From contig JBJEOH010000041.1 of assembly GCA_051880615.1 (NCBI GenBank), positions 124,001-188,000 on the forward strand: a stretch of 64,000 nucleotides of DNA, read 5' to 3'. This document shows, piece after piece, positions 9,543 through 18,146 of the stretch. The notes beneath the pieces were generated by a model that saw nothing but the letters and a program-made list of their open reading frames with translations, was not told the DNA's origin and searched no databases. Source of the stretch: UBA7067 sp051880615. Its GTDB lineage: Bacteria > Bacillota > Clostridia > Oscillospirales > Acutalibacteraceae. The position numbers and the translations under genes were made by a program. Position 1 is the stretch's first letter, and each line of letters starts with the position of its first letter.

Positions 9543-9998
9543 ATGAAAGCGGTTATCCAGCGTGTAAAAAGGGCAAGCGTCAAGGCTGACGGGGTGCTGA
9601 CAGGTGAAATAGACCAGGGCTTTGCTGTGCTTTTGGGCGTCGAGAAAAACGACAATGACAGCGATGCAGAGATTCTGGCTGACAAAATATGGGGTATGCG
9701 TGTTTTTACGGATGAAAACGATAAAATGAACCTTTCGCTTGAAGCAATAAACGGTCAGGTGCTTGTCGTTTCAAACTTTACCCTCTGTGCCGACTGCTCT
9801 CACGGCAGGCGACCGAGCTTTTTCGGCGCAGCGCCTCCCGATGAAGCCAATAGGCTTTATGAATATTTTATGCTCTGCCTTAAAAATGCAGGTGTAAACA
9901 AGCTTGCGTGCGGCGTTTTCGGCGCTGATATGCAGCTTGACATTACAAACGACGGACCTGTCACGATAATACTTGATTCAAGGGAGCTTAAGAAATAA
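9543..9998 (+). CDS. dtd: D-aminoacyl-tRNA deacylase
   Basis: Hydrolyses D-amino acids from mischarged tRNA. The 151-residue protein begins MKAVIQRVKRASV, carries SNFTLCADCSHGRRPSF (the family's SQxTL position, with Asn for Gln) and NDGPVTI near the C-terminus. The ATG at 9543 follows AGGGGGAT (9532-9539). Upstream in-frame codons belong to the end of relA and are not used. Its stop shares bases with the next start (TAATG at 9996-10000), so the two genes are translationally coupled. relA-dtd-MBL hydrolase is a conserved gene string. Confidence 0.94.
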   Translation: MKAVIQRVKRASVKADGVLTGEIDQGFAVLLGVEKNDNDSDAEILADKIWGMRVFTDENDKMNLSLEAINGQVLVVSNFTLCADCSHGRRPSFFGAAPPDEANRLYEYFMLCLKNAGVNKLACGVFGADMQLDITNDGPVTIILDSRELKK

Positions 9999-10639
9999 TG
10001 ATTACTGTTGTAAGCTTTGCAGTAGGTGCGCTGGCTACCAACTGCTATATTATTACAGATAAAACAAGCGGCGAATGTGCCGTTGTTGACCCTGGTGACA
10101 AATCTACTGCCTTGTGCGCAACACTTGACGCAATCGAGCAGGGAAAGCTTAAGTATATATTGCTTACTCACGGACATTATGACCATATCGGTTTTGTTAA
10201 TGAGCTGGCTGAAAAAACGGGAGCAACTGTTGTTATCGGTGAAAAGGATAAGGAGTTTTTAAGCAACACAAACCTTAATCTTTCTGCGTTTATGGGTGAT
10301 GAAATATCCTTTGAAATTCCTGCAAAGACAGTGTCGCAGGACGATGTTATTACTCTCGGTGAAACTGAAATAAGAGTGCTTGAGCTGCCCGGACACACTG
10401 AAGGCGGAGTCGGTTATCTTGCCGACGGCAAGCTTTTCTGCGGTGACACACTGTTCAAAGGCTCAATGGGACGAACCGATTTTCCGACAGGAAATGAAAA
10501 GCAGCTGCTCTGCTCGCTTAAAAAGCTTGCACAGCTGCCCGATGATACAAGAGCATACTGCGGTCATGGCGACAGCACTGTAATCGGTGAGGAAAAGCGC
10601 CGCAATTACTGTATGAAATACGCCGTTGAGAATTGCTGA
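9998..10639 (+). CDS. MBL-fold metallo-hydrolase (glyoxalase II-like, YqgX type)
   Basis: Metallo-beta-lactamase fold protein of 213 residues. The metal-binding motif THGHYDHIG places H58, H60, D62 and H63, and further ligand motifs are LPGHTEGGV, FCGDTLF and CGHGDST. The family includes hydroxyacylglutathione hydrolases and bacillithiol/thiol-ester hydrolases; the physiological substrate is not evident from the sequence. Located between dtd and hemZ, overlapping dtd by one base. Confidence 0.9.
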   Translation: MITVVSFAVGALATNCYIITDKTSGECAVVDPGDKSTALCATLDAIEQGKLKYILLTHGHYDHIGFVNELAEKTGATVVIGEKDKEFLSNTNLNLSAFMGDEISFEIPAKTVSQDDVITLGETEIRVLELPGHTEGGVGYLADGKLFCGDTLFKGSMGRTDFPTGNEKQLLCSLKKLAQLPDDTRAYCGHGDSTVIGEEKRRNYCMKYAVENC

Positions 10640-10668
10640 CGGTGATAATAAACTGCAAGGATACTAAA

Positions 10669-12147
10669 ATGAAGGTATTTGTTGATAATCATAAATTCCA
10701 CTACGAAACGGAAAATCTGACGAGAGTATTTTTTCCGAATGAAAAGTTAGAAATATTAAAGCAGCCGTGTGACTTGTCAGACGGTGAAATCCCGTTTGTA
10801 GAAACAAAGCGTGAAATTTCAGATAACGAAATCACGCTTACCTGCCGTATATCCGTTGCCGATTATCAAAAGAGCGAGGTTAAACGCTTGCCGCTTGACG
10901 CAACTGACGATGAGCAGGAAAGACAGCTTGCGATTATTCTATACAGCCTGCTCAGCGTTTACACCGGTATAACTCCGCCATGGGGTATACTCACAGGTGT
11001 TCGCCCGATAAAGCTTTTCAGGCGACTTCGTGAAAGCGACGGCGAGGAGTACGCAAAAGCCTATTTCAAGGATAAGCTGCTTGTGTCGCAGCCGAAAATA
11101 GATTTGTCGGTCGTAACCGAGCGAAACGAGAGAAAAATTCTTGAAACCTCATCGCCAAATTCATTCAGTCTGTATGTTTCAATTCCGTTTTGCCCGTCAA
11201 GGTGCAGCTACTGCTCGTTTGTTTCTCAATCGGTAGAAAAAAGCTTTAAGCTGATTGAGCCGTATGTTGAGCTTTTGTGTGCCGAAATTGCCGAAACAGG
11301 AAAAATCGTCGCAGACCTTAAACTAAAGCTTGAAAGCGTGTATATCGGCGGAGGAACACCTACAACGCTGAATGCTCAGCAGCTTGAAGCGGTGATGAGT
11401 GCAATAAACAGCAGCTTTGATATGAGCGCTTGCCGTGAATTCACGGTAGAAGCCGGCAGACCCGACACTGTGACCGAGGATAAGCTTTTGGCAATCAAAA
11501 GCTGCGGAGGTGACAGAATAAGCATTAATCCGCAGACCTTAAACGATAAAATATTAGAGAAAATCGGCAGAAGGCACACGGCAGACGACTTCCTCAGAGC
11601 ATATGAGATGGCTGTCAAGGCCGGTTTTGACCATATCAACACCGACCTCATCGCAGGACTGCCCGATGAGAGCTTTGAAAGCTTCAGGGCAACCCTTGAC
11701 GCGATAACCGAACTTGACCCGAAAAGCATTACCGTACACACTCTTTCTATGAAGCGATCTTCTCAGCTGACGCTTGACGGTATGGAAACGCTCAGGAGAG
11801 ATATAAAGGCGGCTGAGAATATGCATCTTTATTGCTCACAGCTGCTGCCAAAGTGCGATTATGAGCCTTACTACCTCTATCGTCAGAGCAGAATGGTAGG
11901 CAACCTTGAAAATGTCGGCTGGTCAAAGAAGGGCAGTGAGGGCCTTTATAATGTGTTTATTATGGACGAAACGCATACGGTTCTCGGCTGCGGCGCAGGA
12001 GCGACAACAAAGCTTAAGCAGCCGAACGGTTCATATATTGAACGCATATTTAACTACAAATACTCGTATGAATATTTAAACGGCTTTGATGAAATAATCA
12101 AGAGAAAAGGCAGGTTTAAATCATTTTATGAAGAATACGGATTATAA
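10669..12147 (+). CDS. hemZ: Radical SAM coproporphyrinogen dehydrogenase-like protein HemZ
   Basis: Radical SAM enzyme related to oxygen-independent coproporphyrinogen III oxidase. The iron-sulphur motif FCPSRCSYCSF places the ligating cysteines at residues 175, 179 and 182; YIGGGTPTTL and DLIAGLPDES are typical HemN/HemZ motifs. The 492-residue length and the roughly 160-residue N-terminal region before the radical SAM core match HemZ rather than HemN. ATG at 10669 is chosen because AAGGA (10657-10661) is 7 nt upstream; a TTG at 10633 overlaps the previous gene. No other haem genes lie nearby, so its role (haem synthesis or another radical reaction) is inferred from family only. Confidence 0.88.
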   Translation: MKVFVDNHKFHYETENLTRVFFPNEKLEILKQPCDLSDGEIPFVETKREISDNEITLTCRISVADYQKSEVKRLPLDATDDEQERQLAIILYSLLSVYTGITPPWGILTGVRPIKLFRRLRESDGEEYAKAYFKDKLLVSQPKIDLSVVTERNERKILETSSPNSFSLYVSIPFCPSRCSYCSFVSQSVEKSFKLIEPYVELLCAEIAETGKIVADLKLKLESVYIGGGTPTTLNAQQLEAVMSAINSSFDMSACREFTVEAGRPDTVTEDKLLAIKSCGGDRISINPQTLNDKILEKIGRRHTADDFLRAYEMAVKAGFDHINTDLIAGLPDESFESFRATLDAITELDPKSITVHTLSMKRSSQLTLDGMETLRRDIKAAENMHLYCSQLLPKCDYEPYYLYRQSRMVGNLENVGWSKKGSEGLYNVFIMDETHTVLGCGAGATTKLKQPNGSYIERIFNYKYSYEYLNGFDEIIKRKGRFKSFYEEYGL

Positions 12148-13084
12148 CAGCGCAAATGTTTATTCCATTGAAGAAATAAATGCAGCTGCAATAAGCAATC
12201 CCACAGTATTGGCTGAAGAAAGCGACTGCCACTTCCGCCTTGAAATTCACGCTGCTGTTGAGGAAATACTTAAGCGTTCGGAGCATGGCGGAGTTATAAT
12301 GCTGTCGGGACCGTCCTCGGCAGGTAAAACGACAACCTCAATGATGCTGCGACATTTGCTTGCCGACAAGGGCAGGGACGCGGTGAAAATTTCGCTGGAC
12401 GATTTTTTTCTGGCGGCTGACGAAACTCCGTTTGATAAGCAAGGAAGACGCGATTTCGAGAGTATAAGAGCGCTTAATTTAGATGAAGTCAGGAATTGTC
12501 TTTTAAGCCTGTCTGAAACAGGCGAATGCTATATGCCGAAATACGACTTCGTAAAGAAGCGTCCGTCTGATATTAAGCAGCATATCAGGGTAGCACGCGA
12601 CGGTTTTGTTATTATTGAGGGCTTGCACGCTATCAATCCGGCGCTTACATCAAAAGTTGTAAAAATCAGCGTTACAAAGATTTTTCTAAATATCGAAAGC
12701 TCGGTTGTAATTGACGGCACGGTTTTTAACGGTCAGACTCTCAGAATGTTAAGACGCCTTGTCAGGGACACAAGCTACCGTTCAATAAATGGCGAGCAGT
12801 GTCTTGCACTTTGGGACAGTGTTGTTGACGGCGAAAGAGAGAATATTCTTCCGTTTGTCGGAAATGCCGATATCGTTATTGATTCATTCCACAGAAGCGA
12901 GCCGGGCATTATCGGCTGTCGTGCGATACCTATACTTATGACAGTGCCGAATGAGAGTGCTCATTATGCTCAGGCACAGCAGCTTGTGAATCTGCTTCGT
13001 CGTGTTCAATGCATTGATACCGCTGTGCTGGACCCTAAATCGCTGCTTACCGAGTTTGTCGGCGGCGGCAGTTATGAGTATTAA
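12128..13084 (+). CDS. Uridine kinase-like P-loop nucleoside kinase
   Basis: P-loop kinase of 318 residues. Walker A GPSSAGKTTTS, the phosphoribulokinase/uridine kinase ISLDDFFLA motif and IIEGLHAIN are clear. About 55 residues precede the P-loop. The gene overlaps hemZ by 20 nt. Uridine kinase-like proteins with this layout occur next to hemZ-type genes in other Clostridia, but the phosphorylated substrate is not certain, so no symbol is given. Confidence 0.82.
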   Translation: MKNTDYNSANVYSIEEINAAAISNPTVLAEESDCHFRLEIHAAVEEILKRSEHGGVIMLSGPSSAGKTTTSMMLRHLLADKGRDAVKISLDDFFLAADETPFDKQGRRDFESIRALNLDEVRNCLLSLSETGECYMPKYDFVKKRPSDIKQHIRVARDGFVIIEGLHAINPALTSKVVKISVTKIFLNIESSVVIDGTVFNGQTLRMLRRLVRDTSYRSINGEQCLALWDSVVDGERENILPFVGNADIVIDSFHRSEPGIIGCRAIPILMTVPNESAHYAQAQQLVNLLRRVQCIDTAVLDPKSLLTEFVGGGSYEY

Positions 13085-13095
13085 CAATATTTTTG

Positions 13096-13124
13096 TTGAA
13101 ACGAAAATAAACCAATGATATAAT
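13096..13124 (+). promoter_or_regulatory. Sigma-A type promoter for the zinc-ribbon gene
   Basis: TTGAAA at 13096-13101, a 17-nt spacer and TATAAT at 13119-13124. It lies in the 97-nt gap after the uridine-kinase-like gene, with the ATG of the next gene 57 nt beyond the -10 box. Confidence 0.75.
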
Positions 13125-13181
13125 GTACTAAACCGTTCCGATTGGAAAATTCTGAGATAAAATAATGAAGGAGATGTCTAT

Positions 13182-13643
13182 ATGAGTGTTTTTGATGATT
13201 TTTTTACTAACGCAAAATCTGCCGTAAATGCAGTCGGCAAAAAGGCTGAAAAGGTGATTGATGTTTCAAAGCTGAAGTATGCCGAGTCGGGACTTCAAAG
13301 CGAAATTAACAAAAAGTATCAGGCGCTTGGCAGCTTTGTTTATGACAGCTATCTGTCGGGTGAAATGGATAAAGAGGCTCTTGATAAGAAAATTGATGAG
13401 CTTAAGGAGCTTAACGAAAGCCTCGACTCAACAAGAGAGCTTATCAACGCCCAGAGAAATAAAGTAACCTGCAAAGTCTGCGGCGGTGTAGTCAGCGCTG
13501 ATTTGCGCTATTGCGGCAAGTGCGGTGCAAAGCTTTACAGCGACGACCCTGCTGCACCGGGCGCTTCAGATGATGCAAACGATCCCGTAAGCCGCGACGC
13601 GGCGCAGGCTGTAAAAGAAGCACAGGAGGATACTGTGCACTAA
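13182..13643 (+). CDS. Coiled-coil protein with C-terminal zinc ribbon
   Basis: A 153-residue protein of unknown function. The first 90 residues are helical and charged (VGKKAEKVIDVSKLKYAES, then LDKKIDELKELNESLDS), followed by a zinc ribbon with CKVCGG and CGKCGA (two CxxC pairs) and an acidic, Ala/Asp-rich tail. Similar small zinc-ribbon proteins are common and uncharacterised in Ruminococcaceae. It has its own promoter and a strong ribosome binding site (AAGGAGATG). Confidence 0.85.
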   Translation: MSVFDDFFTNAKSAVNAVGKKAEKVIDVSKLKYAESGLQSEINKKYQALGSFVYDSYLSGEMDKEALDKKIDELKELNESLDSTRELINAQRNKVTCKVCGGVVSADLRYCGKCGAKLYSDDPAAPGASDDANDPVSRDAAQAVKEAQEDTVH

Positions 13644-13660
13644 AAAAGTCTATTACATCT

Positions 13661-13684
13661 ACAGGCGGTTTAAATACCGCCTGT
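13661..13684 (+). terminator. Hairpin after the zinc-ribbon gene (weak terminator)
   Basis: Perfect 9-bp stem ACAGGCGGT / ACCGCCTGT with a 6-nt loop, 17 nt after the stop codon. No T-run follows (GCTTGTG), so it may be only a partial terminator or an RNA-stabilising hairpin. Confidence 0.4.
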
Positions 13685-13710
13685 GCTTGTGAATAAAGGA
13701 GAGGTGCGTT

Positions 13711-15471
13711 TTGGAGCGACAAACTCTGCAAAACGGCGAAAAGCAAAAGCAGACCTTTTTAAAGGGTGCAATGGTTATGTCGATGAGTATGATTGTTGTC
13801 AAGGTCATCGGCATGGTGTATAAAATCCTGCTGGGTCAGTTTCTTGACGGTGTCGGCTACGGTATGTTTACGCTTGCCTATAATTTCTATGACCCGCTGT
13901 TTATGTTGGCAACCGGCGGCTTTCCGATAGCCATTTCGCGTCTTGTTTCAAAGAGCGTTGCCGAAAACCGGTTCAGAGATGTAAAAAAACTGCATAAAAT
14001 CTCAATACCTATCTTTATATTTACCGGCGTTATCTGCTGTTCGCTGATGATTATTTTCAGTGAGACCTACGCCGATCTGGTTCATAATAATGATGTAAAA
14101 TATGCCATTTGCGCTCTTGCACCTACGATTGTGTTTGGTTGTCTGATGGCAATTTACCGCGGATACTTTGAGGGTATGCGCAATATGGTGCCGACCGCAA
14201 TTTCGGAGATTATGGAGGCGGCAGGCAAGCTAGTTCTCGGCCTTTCAGCTGCAGCGATTGTTTCGACAATGGGAACAAACGAATTTATGGCCTCCGGCAC
14301 AGTGTTCGGAACACCTTACAGCGATGCCATAGCCGCAGGGAATGCAATTACGATTTACACAGTATGTGCAGCTCTGCTCGGTATAGTTGCCGGAGCTTTT
14401 TTGGGATTTCTGTTTTTATTCATGCGATATAAGATTAAGGGCTGCGATGTTACTCGCCGTCAGCTTTATTATTCAGAGCCTGCGCGTTCGGGAAAGGCTA
14501 TAACCAAGGAGCTTGTAAAAACTGCAATTCCAATCGGAGTAAACTCACTTGTTCTGAGTGTTTCAAGTATGATTGATTCTACTCTCATACAGATACGAAT
14601 TGATGATTTGACAAATTCCAACAGGGAGCTTATGCAGAACCTTTATCCGCTTGTTGAGAATCATGTTTTTGACGACGGAATTTTTCAGACCTACTTAAAC
14701 GGCTGCTATGGCTATGCCTTAACGCTGATGATGCTTGTAACCGCGCTTACTCAGGCATTTGGTTCAAGCGCACTGCCAAGCCTTACCTCTGCTTGGACAA
14801 GAGGCGACAAGGAAGAAATCAAGGATAATATCGAGATGATTTTAAAGCTGACGCTTTGCGTGGCGCTGCCGGCCGGTCTTGCGCTGTCAATGCTTTCGTG
14901 GCCGCTGCTCAATCTTCTTTACGGAAACAATGCCGTTGAGGTTGAGATAGCGTCAAAAATTCTGCAGATTCTCGGTATATCCGTCATATTTATCGCAACC
15001 AGTACACCTATATGCAGTATGCTTCAGGCTGTCGGCAGGGTCGATTTGCCGCTGAAGCTTATGAGCATAGCAATGGTTGTCAAAATATCCTTGAACTACA
15101 CTCTCGTCGGTATTCCGACAATCAACATTCAGGGTGCCGCTGTGGGTTCACTTGTGGCATATCTCTTTGTTGTAGTAGTCGGGCTTTATTTCCTGTGCAG
15201 GGAAACGAAAATCGTGCCCGATTTTGTACATGTACTGATTAAACCGCTTATAGGTGCGTTTATTTGCGTCTTGATAGGGACTGGGATTTACAGCCTTATC
15301 GCTTCGCAAATATCGTCTAAAATTTCTATTATCATAACTGCAGTATTTACGGTGATAATATATTTTATCTCCCTGCTGTTACTTAGGGTTGTAAGCAAAA
15401 GAGAGATTTGTATGATGTCTAAGGGAGAAAAAATTGCAAAACTACTTGAAAAAGCACACATTTTAAGGTAG
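13711..15471 (+). CDS. Polysaccharide/lipid flippase of the SpoVB/YabM (MVF/MATE-like) family
   Basis: Polytopic membrane protein of 586 residues with about 14 hydrophobic segments, starting with GAMVMSMSMIVVKVIGMVYK and the FTLAYNFYDPLFMLATGGFP region typical of SpoVB-like oligosaccharide flippases. Members move lipid-linked cell-wall or spore-cortex precursors across the membrane. TTG start at 13711 follows AAGGAGAGG (13697-13705). It heads the block matching the B. subtilis order yabM-yabN-yabO-yabP-yabQ-divIC-yabR, which makes a YabM-like or SpoVB-like role likely; which of the two cannot be decided here. Confidence 0.88.
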   Translation: MERQTLQNGEKQKQTFLKGAMVMSMSMIVVKVIGMVYKILLGQFLDGVGYGMFTLAYNFYDPLFMLATGGFPIAISRLVSKSVAENRFRDVKKLHKISIPIFIFTGVICCSLMIIFSETYADLVHNNDVKYAICALAPTIVFGCLMAIYRGYFEGMRNMVPTAISEIMEAAGKLVLGLSAAAIVSTMGTNEFMASGTVFGTPYSDAIAAGNAITIYTVCAALLGIVAGAFLGFLFLFMRYKIKGCDVTRRQLYYSEPARSGKAITKELVKTAIPIGVNSLVLSVSSMIDSTLIQIRIDDLTNSNRELMQNLYPLVENHVFDDGIFQTYLNGCYGYALTLMMLVTALTQAFGSSALPSLTSAWTRGDKEEIKDNIEMILKLTLCVALPAGLALSMLSWPLLNLLYGNNAVEVEIASKILQILGISVIFIATSTPICSMLQAVGRVDLPLKLMSIAMVVKISLNYTLVGIPTINIQGAAVGSLVAYLFVVVVGLYFLCRETKIVPDFVHVLIKPLIGAFICVLIGTGIYSLIASQISSKISIIITAVFTVIIYFISLLLLRVVSKREICMMSKGEKIAKLLEKAHILR

Positions 15472-15478
15472 AATACTA

Positions 15479-16330
15479 ATGGCTCAGCGTAAAATGCTGC
15501 CGGTAATGTTTTTTTTGATTGGAAGTGTGTTCCGGGTGGAATTTGAGCAAAAGAATCGCTATGAATTTAAAGACCTTGTGACAATCGTGAAGCTTTTAAG
15601 AGGCGAAAACGGCTGCCCTTGGGACAAGGAACAGACTCACCAATCAATAAGGCAGAATTTTATTGAGGAAACATATGAGGCTGTTGAAGCTATCGACACC
15701 GATGATACCGAGCTTCTTAAGGAAGAGCTTGGCGATGTGTTGCTTCAGGTTGTCTTTCATGCTGTTATGGAGGAAGAGGACGGTCGCTTTGATATTAACG
15801 ATGTTGCGGACGGTATCTGCAAAAAACTGATAATCCGCCATCCGCATGTTTTCTCTGATGTTGTGGTTGATAATACAGCTCAGGTTCTCAAAAACTGGGA
15901 TAATATCAAAATGCAGACAAAATCGCAAAAGACCCAGACCGACGCTATGAAAAGCGTTTCAAAGGCTCTGCCGTCGCTTATGAGAAGCCAGAAGCTTCAG
16001 CAAAAGGCGGCTAAGGTTGGCTTTGATTGGGAAAACATTGACGGTGCGCTTGCAAAGCTTGATGAGGAAATAGACGAGCTTAAGCTGGCTATAAAAAACA
16101 ACGATGTTCAAAACCAGAGCGAGGAGCTTGGCGATGTTCTTTTTTCGGTTGTCAATGTTTCGAGGTTTTTAAAGCTTGACCCGGAAAAAGCACTGTATGA
16201 CAGCTGTGAAAAATTTGTCGCGCGTTTTGAAAAGGTTGAAAATGCGGCGCAACAGCAGGGCATAGATATGAAAAATACAGACCTTAATACGCTCGATTCC
16301 TTGTGGGACAGAGCGAAGGAAATAAATTAA
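15479..16330 (+). CDS. mazG: Nucleoside triphosphate pyrophosphohydrolase MazG
   Basis: Hydrolyses NTPs to NMP and PPi as a house-cleaning enzyme. Two MazG repeats are visible: GENGCPWDKEQTH with EELGDVLLQVVFHA, and the second with EELGDVLFSVVN. The B. subtilis orthologue YabN has an extra N-terminal methylase-like domain that is absent here. The start is uncertain: the ATG at 15479 adds a 19-residue hydrophobic N-terminus (MLPVMFFLIGSVF), while GTG at 15527 or 15536 gives a conventional MazG start. Followed by hup after 26 nt. Confidence 0.92.
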   Translation: MAQRKMLPVMFFLIGSVFRVEFEQKNRYEFKDLVTIVKLLRGENGCPWDKEQTHQSIRQNFIEETYEAVEAIDTDDTELLKEELGDVLLQVVFHAVMEEEDGRFDINDVADGICKKLIIRHPHVFSDVVVDNTAQVLKNWDNIKMQTKSQKTQTDAMKSVSKALPSLMRSQKLQQKAAKVGFDWENIDGALAKLDEEIDELKLAIKNNDVQNQSEELGDVLFSVVNVSRFLKLDPEKALYDSCEKFVARFEKVENAAQQQGIDMKNTDLNTLDSLWDRAKEIN

Positions 16331-16356
16331 ATGTGAAATTTCAGGAGGATACTTTA

Positions 16357-16632
16357 ATGAACAAGACAGAATTAGTTGCAGCCGTTGCTGAGAAAAGCGG
16401 CTTGACAAAAAAAGATGCAGAAAAGGCTGTTTCATCTGTAATTGAGACTATCATTGAGTCTGTTGCAAATGGTGAGAAAGTACAGGTAGTAGGCTTTGGC
16501 ACATTTGAGCAGCGTCAGCGCAATGCAAGAACAGGCTGTGATCCGAGAACAAAGCAGCAGATTGAAATCCCTGCTTCAAAGGTTCCTGCATTCAAGGCAG
16601 GCAATGCTTTTAAAGAGGCTGTTAATAAGTAA
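16357..16632 (+). CDS. hup: HU family DNA-binding protein
   Basis: Small nucleoid protein of 91 residues: MNKTELVAAVAEKSGLTKKD at the start, the core GFGTFEQRQRNARTG and the C-terminal FKAGNAFKEAVN. Nearly perfect ribosome binding site AGGAGGAT (16343-16350). It is inserted between the mazG and yabO homologues, a position it does not have in B. subtilis, and is followed at once by a strong terminator. Confidence 0.97.
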   Translation: MNKTELVAAVAEKSGLTKKDAEKAVSSVIETIIESVANGEKVQVVGFGTFEQRQRNARTGCDPRTKQQIEIPASKVPAFKAGNAFKEAVNK

Positions 16633-16652
16633 TTCTTATTTATAATCATAAT

Positions 16653-16687
16653 GCCTGCCATCAACTACGATTGGCAGGCTTTTTTTA
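16653..16687 (+). terminator. Intrinsic terminator after hup
   Basis: 8-bp stem GCCTGCCA (16653-16660) / TGGCAGGC (16672-16679) followed by a run of seven or eight T. The next gene starts only 15 nt after the T-run, so some read-through into rqcP is likely. Confidence 0.85.
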
Positions 16688-16701
16688 TAGGGGTGAATAT
16701 A

Positions 16702-16941
16702 GTGAGACTTGATAAGTATTTGAAAATTTCAAGGATAATAAAAAGAAGAACCGTAGCGAACGAGGCTTGCGACGCAGGCAGAGTGCTGGTAAACGGCAAG
16801 GCTGCAAGAGCGTCGTATGATGTGAAAATCGGTGATGTTATCGAGGTATCGCTCGGAGCAAAGCCTGTTAAGCTTTGCGTAACAGCAATCAATGAGTACG
16901 CAAAAAAAGAGGATGCGTCCGATATGTATAAGCTTTTGTAA
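16702..16941 (+). CDS. rqcP: S4-domain ribosome quality-control protein RqcP (YabO)
   Basis: Compact S4 RNA-binding protein of about 79 residues: RLDKYLKISRIIKRRTVANE, then DAGRVLVNGKAARASYDVKIGD. In B. subtilis the orthologue YabO/RqcP works with RqcH to add alanine tails to nascent chains on stalled 50S subunits. GTG at 16702 with AGGGGTG upstream gives the standard N-terminus; an ATG at 16651 would place the start inside the terminator and is rejected. Neighbours mazG and yabP support orthology. Confidence 0.9.
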   Translation: MRLDKYLKISRIIKRRTVANEACDAGRVLVNGKAARASYDVKIGDVIEVSLGAKPVKLCVTAINEYAKKEDASDMYKLL

Positions 16942-16990
16942 TCATATTTTCTTTAGCTTTGTCATACTATTTCTTACAAGGAGTGGTATT

Positions 16991-17272
16991 ATGGCAGAGT
17001 ATAAAAATACGATGAAAAAGCCGCACACCCTTTCACTTGAATGTCGCAGCGCTTTGTCACTTACAGGTATAAACGATATCGGCAGCTTTGATACGCAAAC
17101 GGTAATGCTTTATACAGACTACGGCGGACTTTGCATAAAGGGTGTGTCGCTGCATATAAGCAAGCTAAGTCTTGATTCCGGCGAGGTTACTATTGACGGG
17201 CAAATCAGCGCAATGATTTACACCGAATCGTCGGGCAAAAAGTCAGGCGTTTTGCAAAAGCTGTTTAAATAA
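16991..17272 (+). CDS. yabP: Sporulation protein YabP
   Basis: 93-residue protein with the YabP/YqfC-type beta-rich core (LSLECRSALSLTGINDIGSF, GEVTIDGQISAMIYT). Members are sporulation proteins made under mother-cell control. ATG at 16991 follows AAGGAGTGG (16979-16987). The stop overlaps the yabQ start (TAATG). The gene places the organism among spore-formers or recent descendants. Confidence 0.88.
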   Translation: MAEYKNTMKKPHTLSLECRSALSLTGINDIGSFDTQTVMLYTDYGGLCIKGVSLHISKLSLDSGEVTIDGQISAMIYTESSGKKSGVLQKLFK

Positions 17273-17847
17273 TGGAGATTTCAAGCTTTCCGCAGTGGCT
17301 GATTTTTCTCTTCTGCCTTGCGTGGGGAGTGCCTGTCGGCGTGCTTTATGATGTGTTCCGTTTTTTGCGCAAGGCGGGGCTGAATTCAAAAATAGCACTG
17401 GTTATTGAGGATATTGTTTTTATGTGTATCTGTGCGGTATGGCTGTTTCTGCTTGCAAGCGCCGTTAACCTCGGGATAATCCGTGCTTATATGGCAGCGG
17501 CGTTTTTCGGCGGTGCGATTATTTACCGTTATACGCTTGGCACATTAACTGGAAAGTGCTTTGACTGTATTATTTTGTTTTTTACAAGAATTTTCAACGC
17601 GGCAAAACGCGTAGTAAAGCGCATTTTTTCGTTTTTTTGCAAACAAACAGGCAAAATTACGGTTATATTTTGTTTCTTACATAAAAATTACAAAGAAAAA
17701 TCGAAAAATCGCTTGAAAGTTAAATCAAACAAGGTGTATAATTATAAAAAGCATTTTCCGATTACTTTGTTAAGAGAAAGGAGAAACAACCGTGAGGGAA
17801 GTCGTAAGAGAATTAGAACCGACAAAAAAACCGAAAAAAAAGCGTAA
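17272..17847 (+). CDS. yabQ: Spore cortex biosynthesis protein YabQ
   Basis: Integral membrane protein with about four hydrophobic segments in the first 120 residues (FPQWLIFLFCLAWGVPVGVL onward) and a long basic C-terminal tail. YabQ is required for cortex formation in B. subtilis. The tail overlaps the start of divIC by 56 nt in another frame, so its last 18 or so residues may be poorly constrained. Confidence 0.82.
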   Translation: MEISSFPQWLIFLFCLAWGVPVGVLYDVFRFLRKAGLNSKIALVIEDIVFMCICAVWLFLLASAVNLGIIRAYMAAAFFGGAIIYRYTLGTLTGKCFDCIILFFTRIFNAAKRVVKRIFSFFCKQTGKITVIFCFLHKNYKEKSKNRLKVKSNKVYNYKKHFPITLLRERRNNREGSRKRIRTDKKTEKKA

Positions 17848-18115
17848 TATAGTGTTCGGCGTAATACTCGGGCTGTTTGCCGCCTATGCTGTTGTTACTC
17901 TTATTTCTCAGCAGATTCAGATTAACCAGAAACAGTCGGAGCTTTCGGAGTTAGAGGATAAGATTCTTATCCAGGAAGTTAAAAACGGCGAGGTTGAGGC
18001 GGTGTATAACTCGGATGAAGATAAAAACGAGGAATACATTAAGAAAATTGCGCGTGATCAGCTTGGCTACGCCGAGCCGGATGAGCGTGTCTTTATAAAC
18101 ATCGCCGGCGAATGA
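17792..18115 (+). CDS. divIC: Septum formation initiator DivIC/FtsB-family protein
   Basis: Bitopic division protein of 107 residues: basic N-terminal tail (KKPKKKR), one membrane segment (NIVFGVILGLFAAYAVVTLI), a short coiled coil (QIQINQKQSELSELEDKI) and the conserved EEYIKKIARDQLGYAEPDE end. GTG start follows GAAAGGAG by about 8 nt. Part of the divisome FtsL-DivIB-DivIC subcomplex in Firmicutes. Overlaps yabQ. Confidence 0.88.
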   Translation: MREVVRELEPTKKPKKKRNIVFGVILGLFAAYAVVTLISQQIQINQKQSELSELEDKILIQEVKNGEVEAVYNSDEDKNEEYIKKIARDQLGYAEPDERVFINIAGE

Positions 18116-18146
18116 CGGTTTGATTAAACAGGGGGATTTTTTCTTT

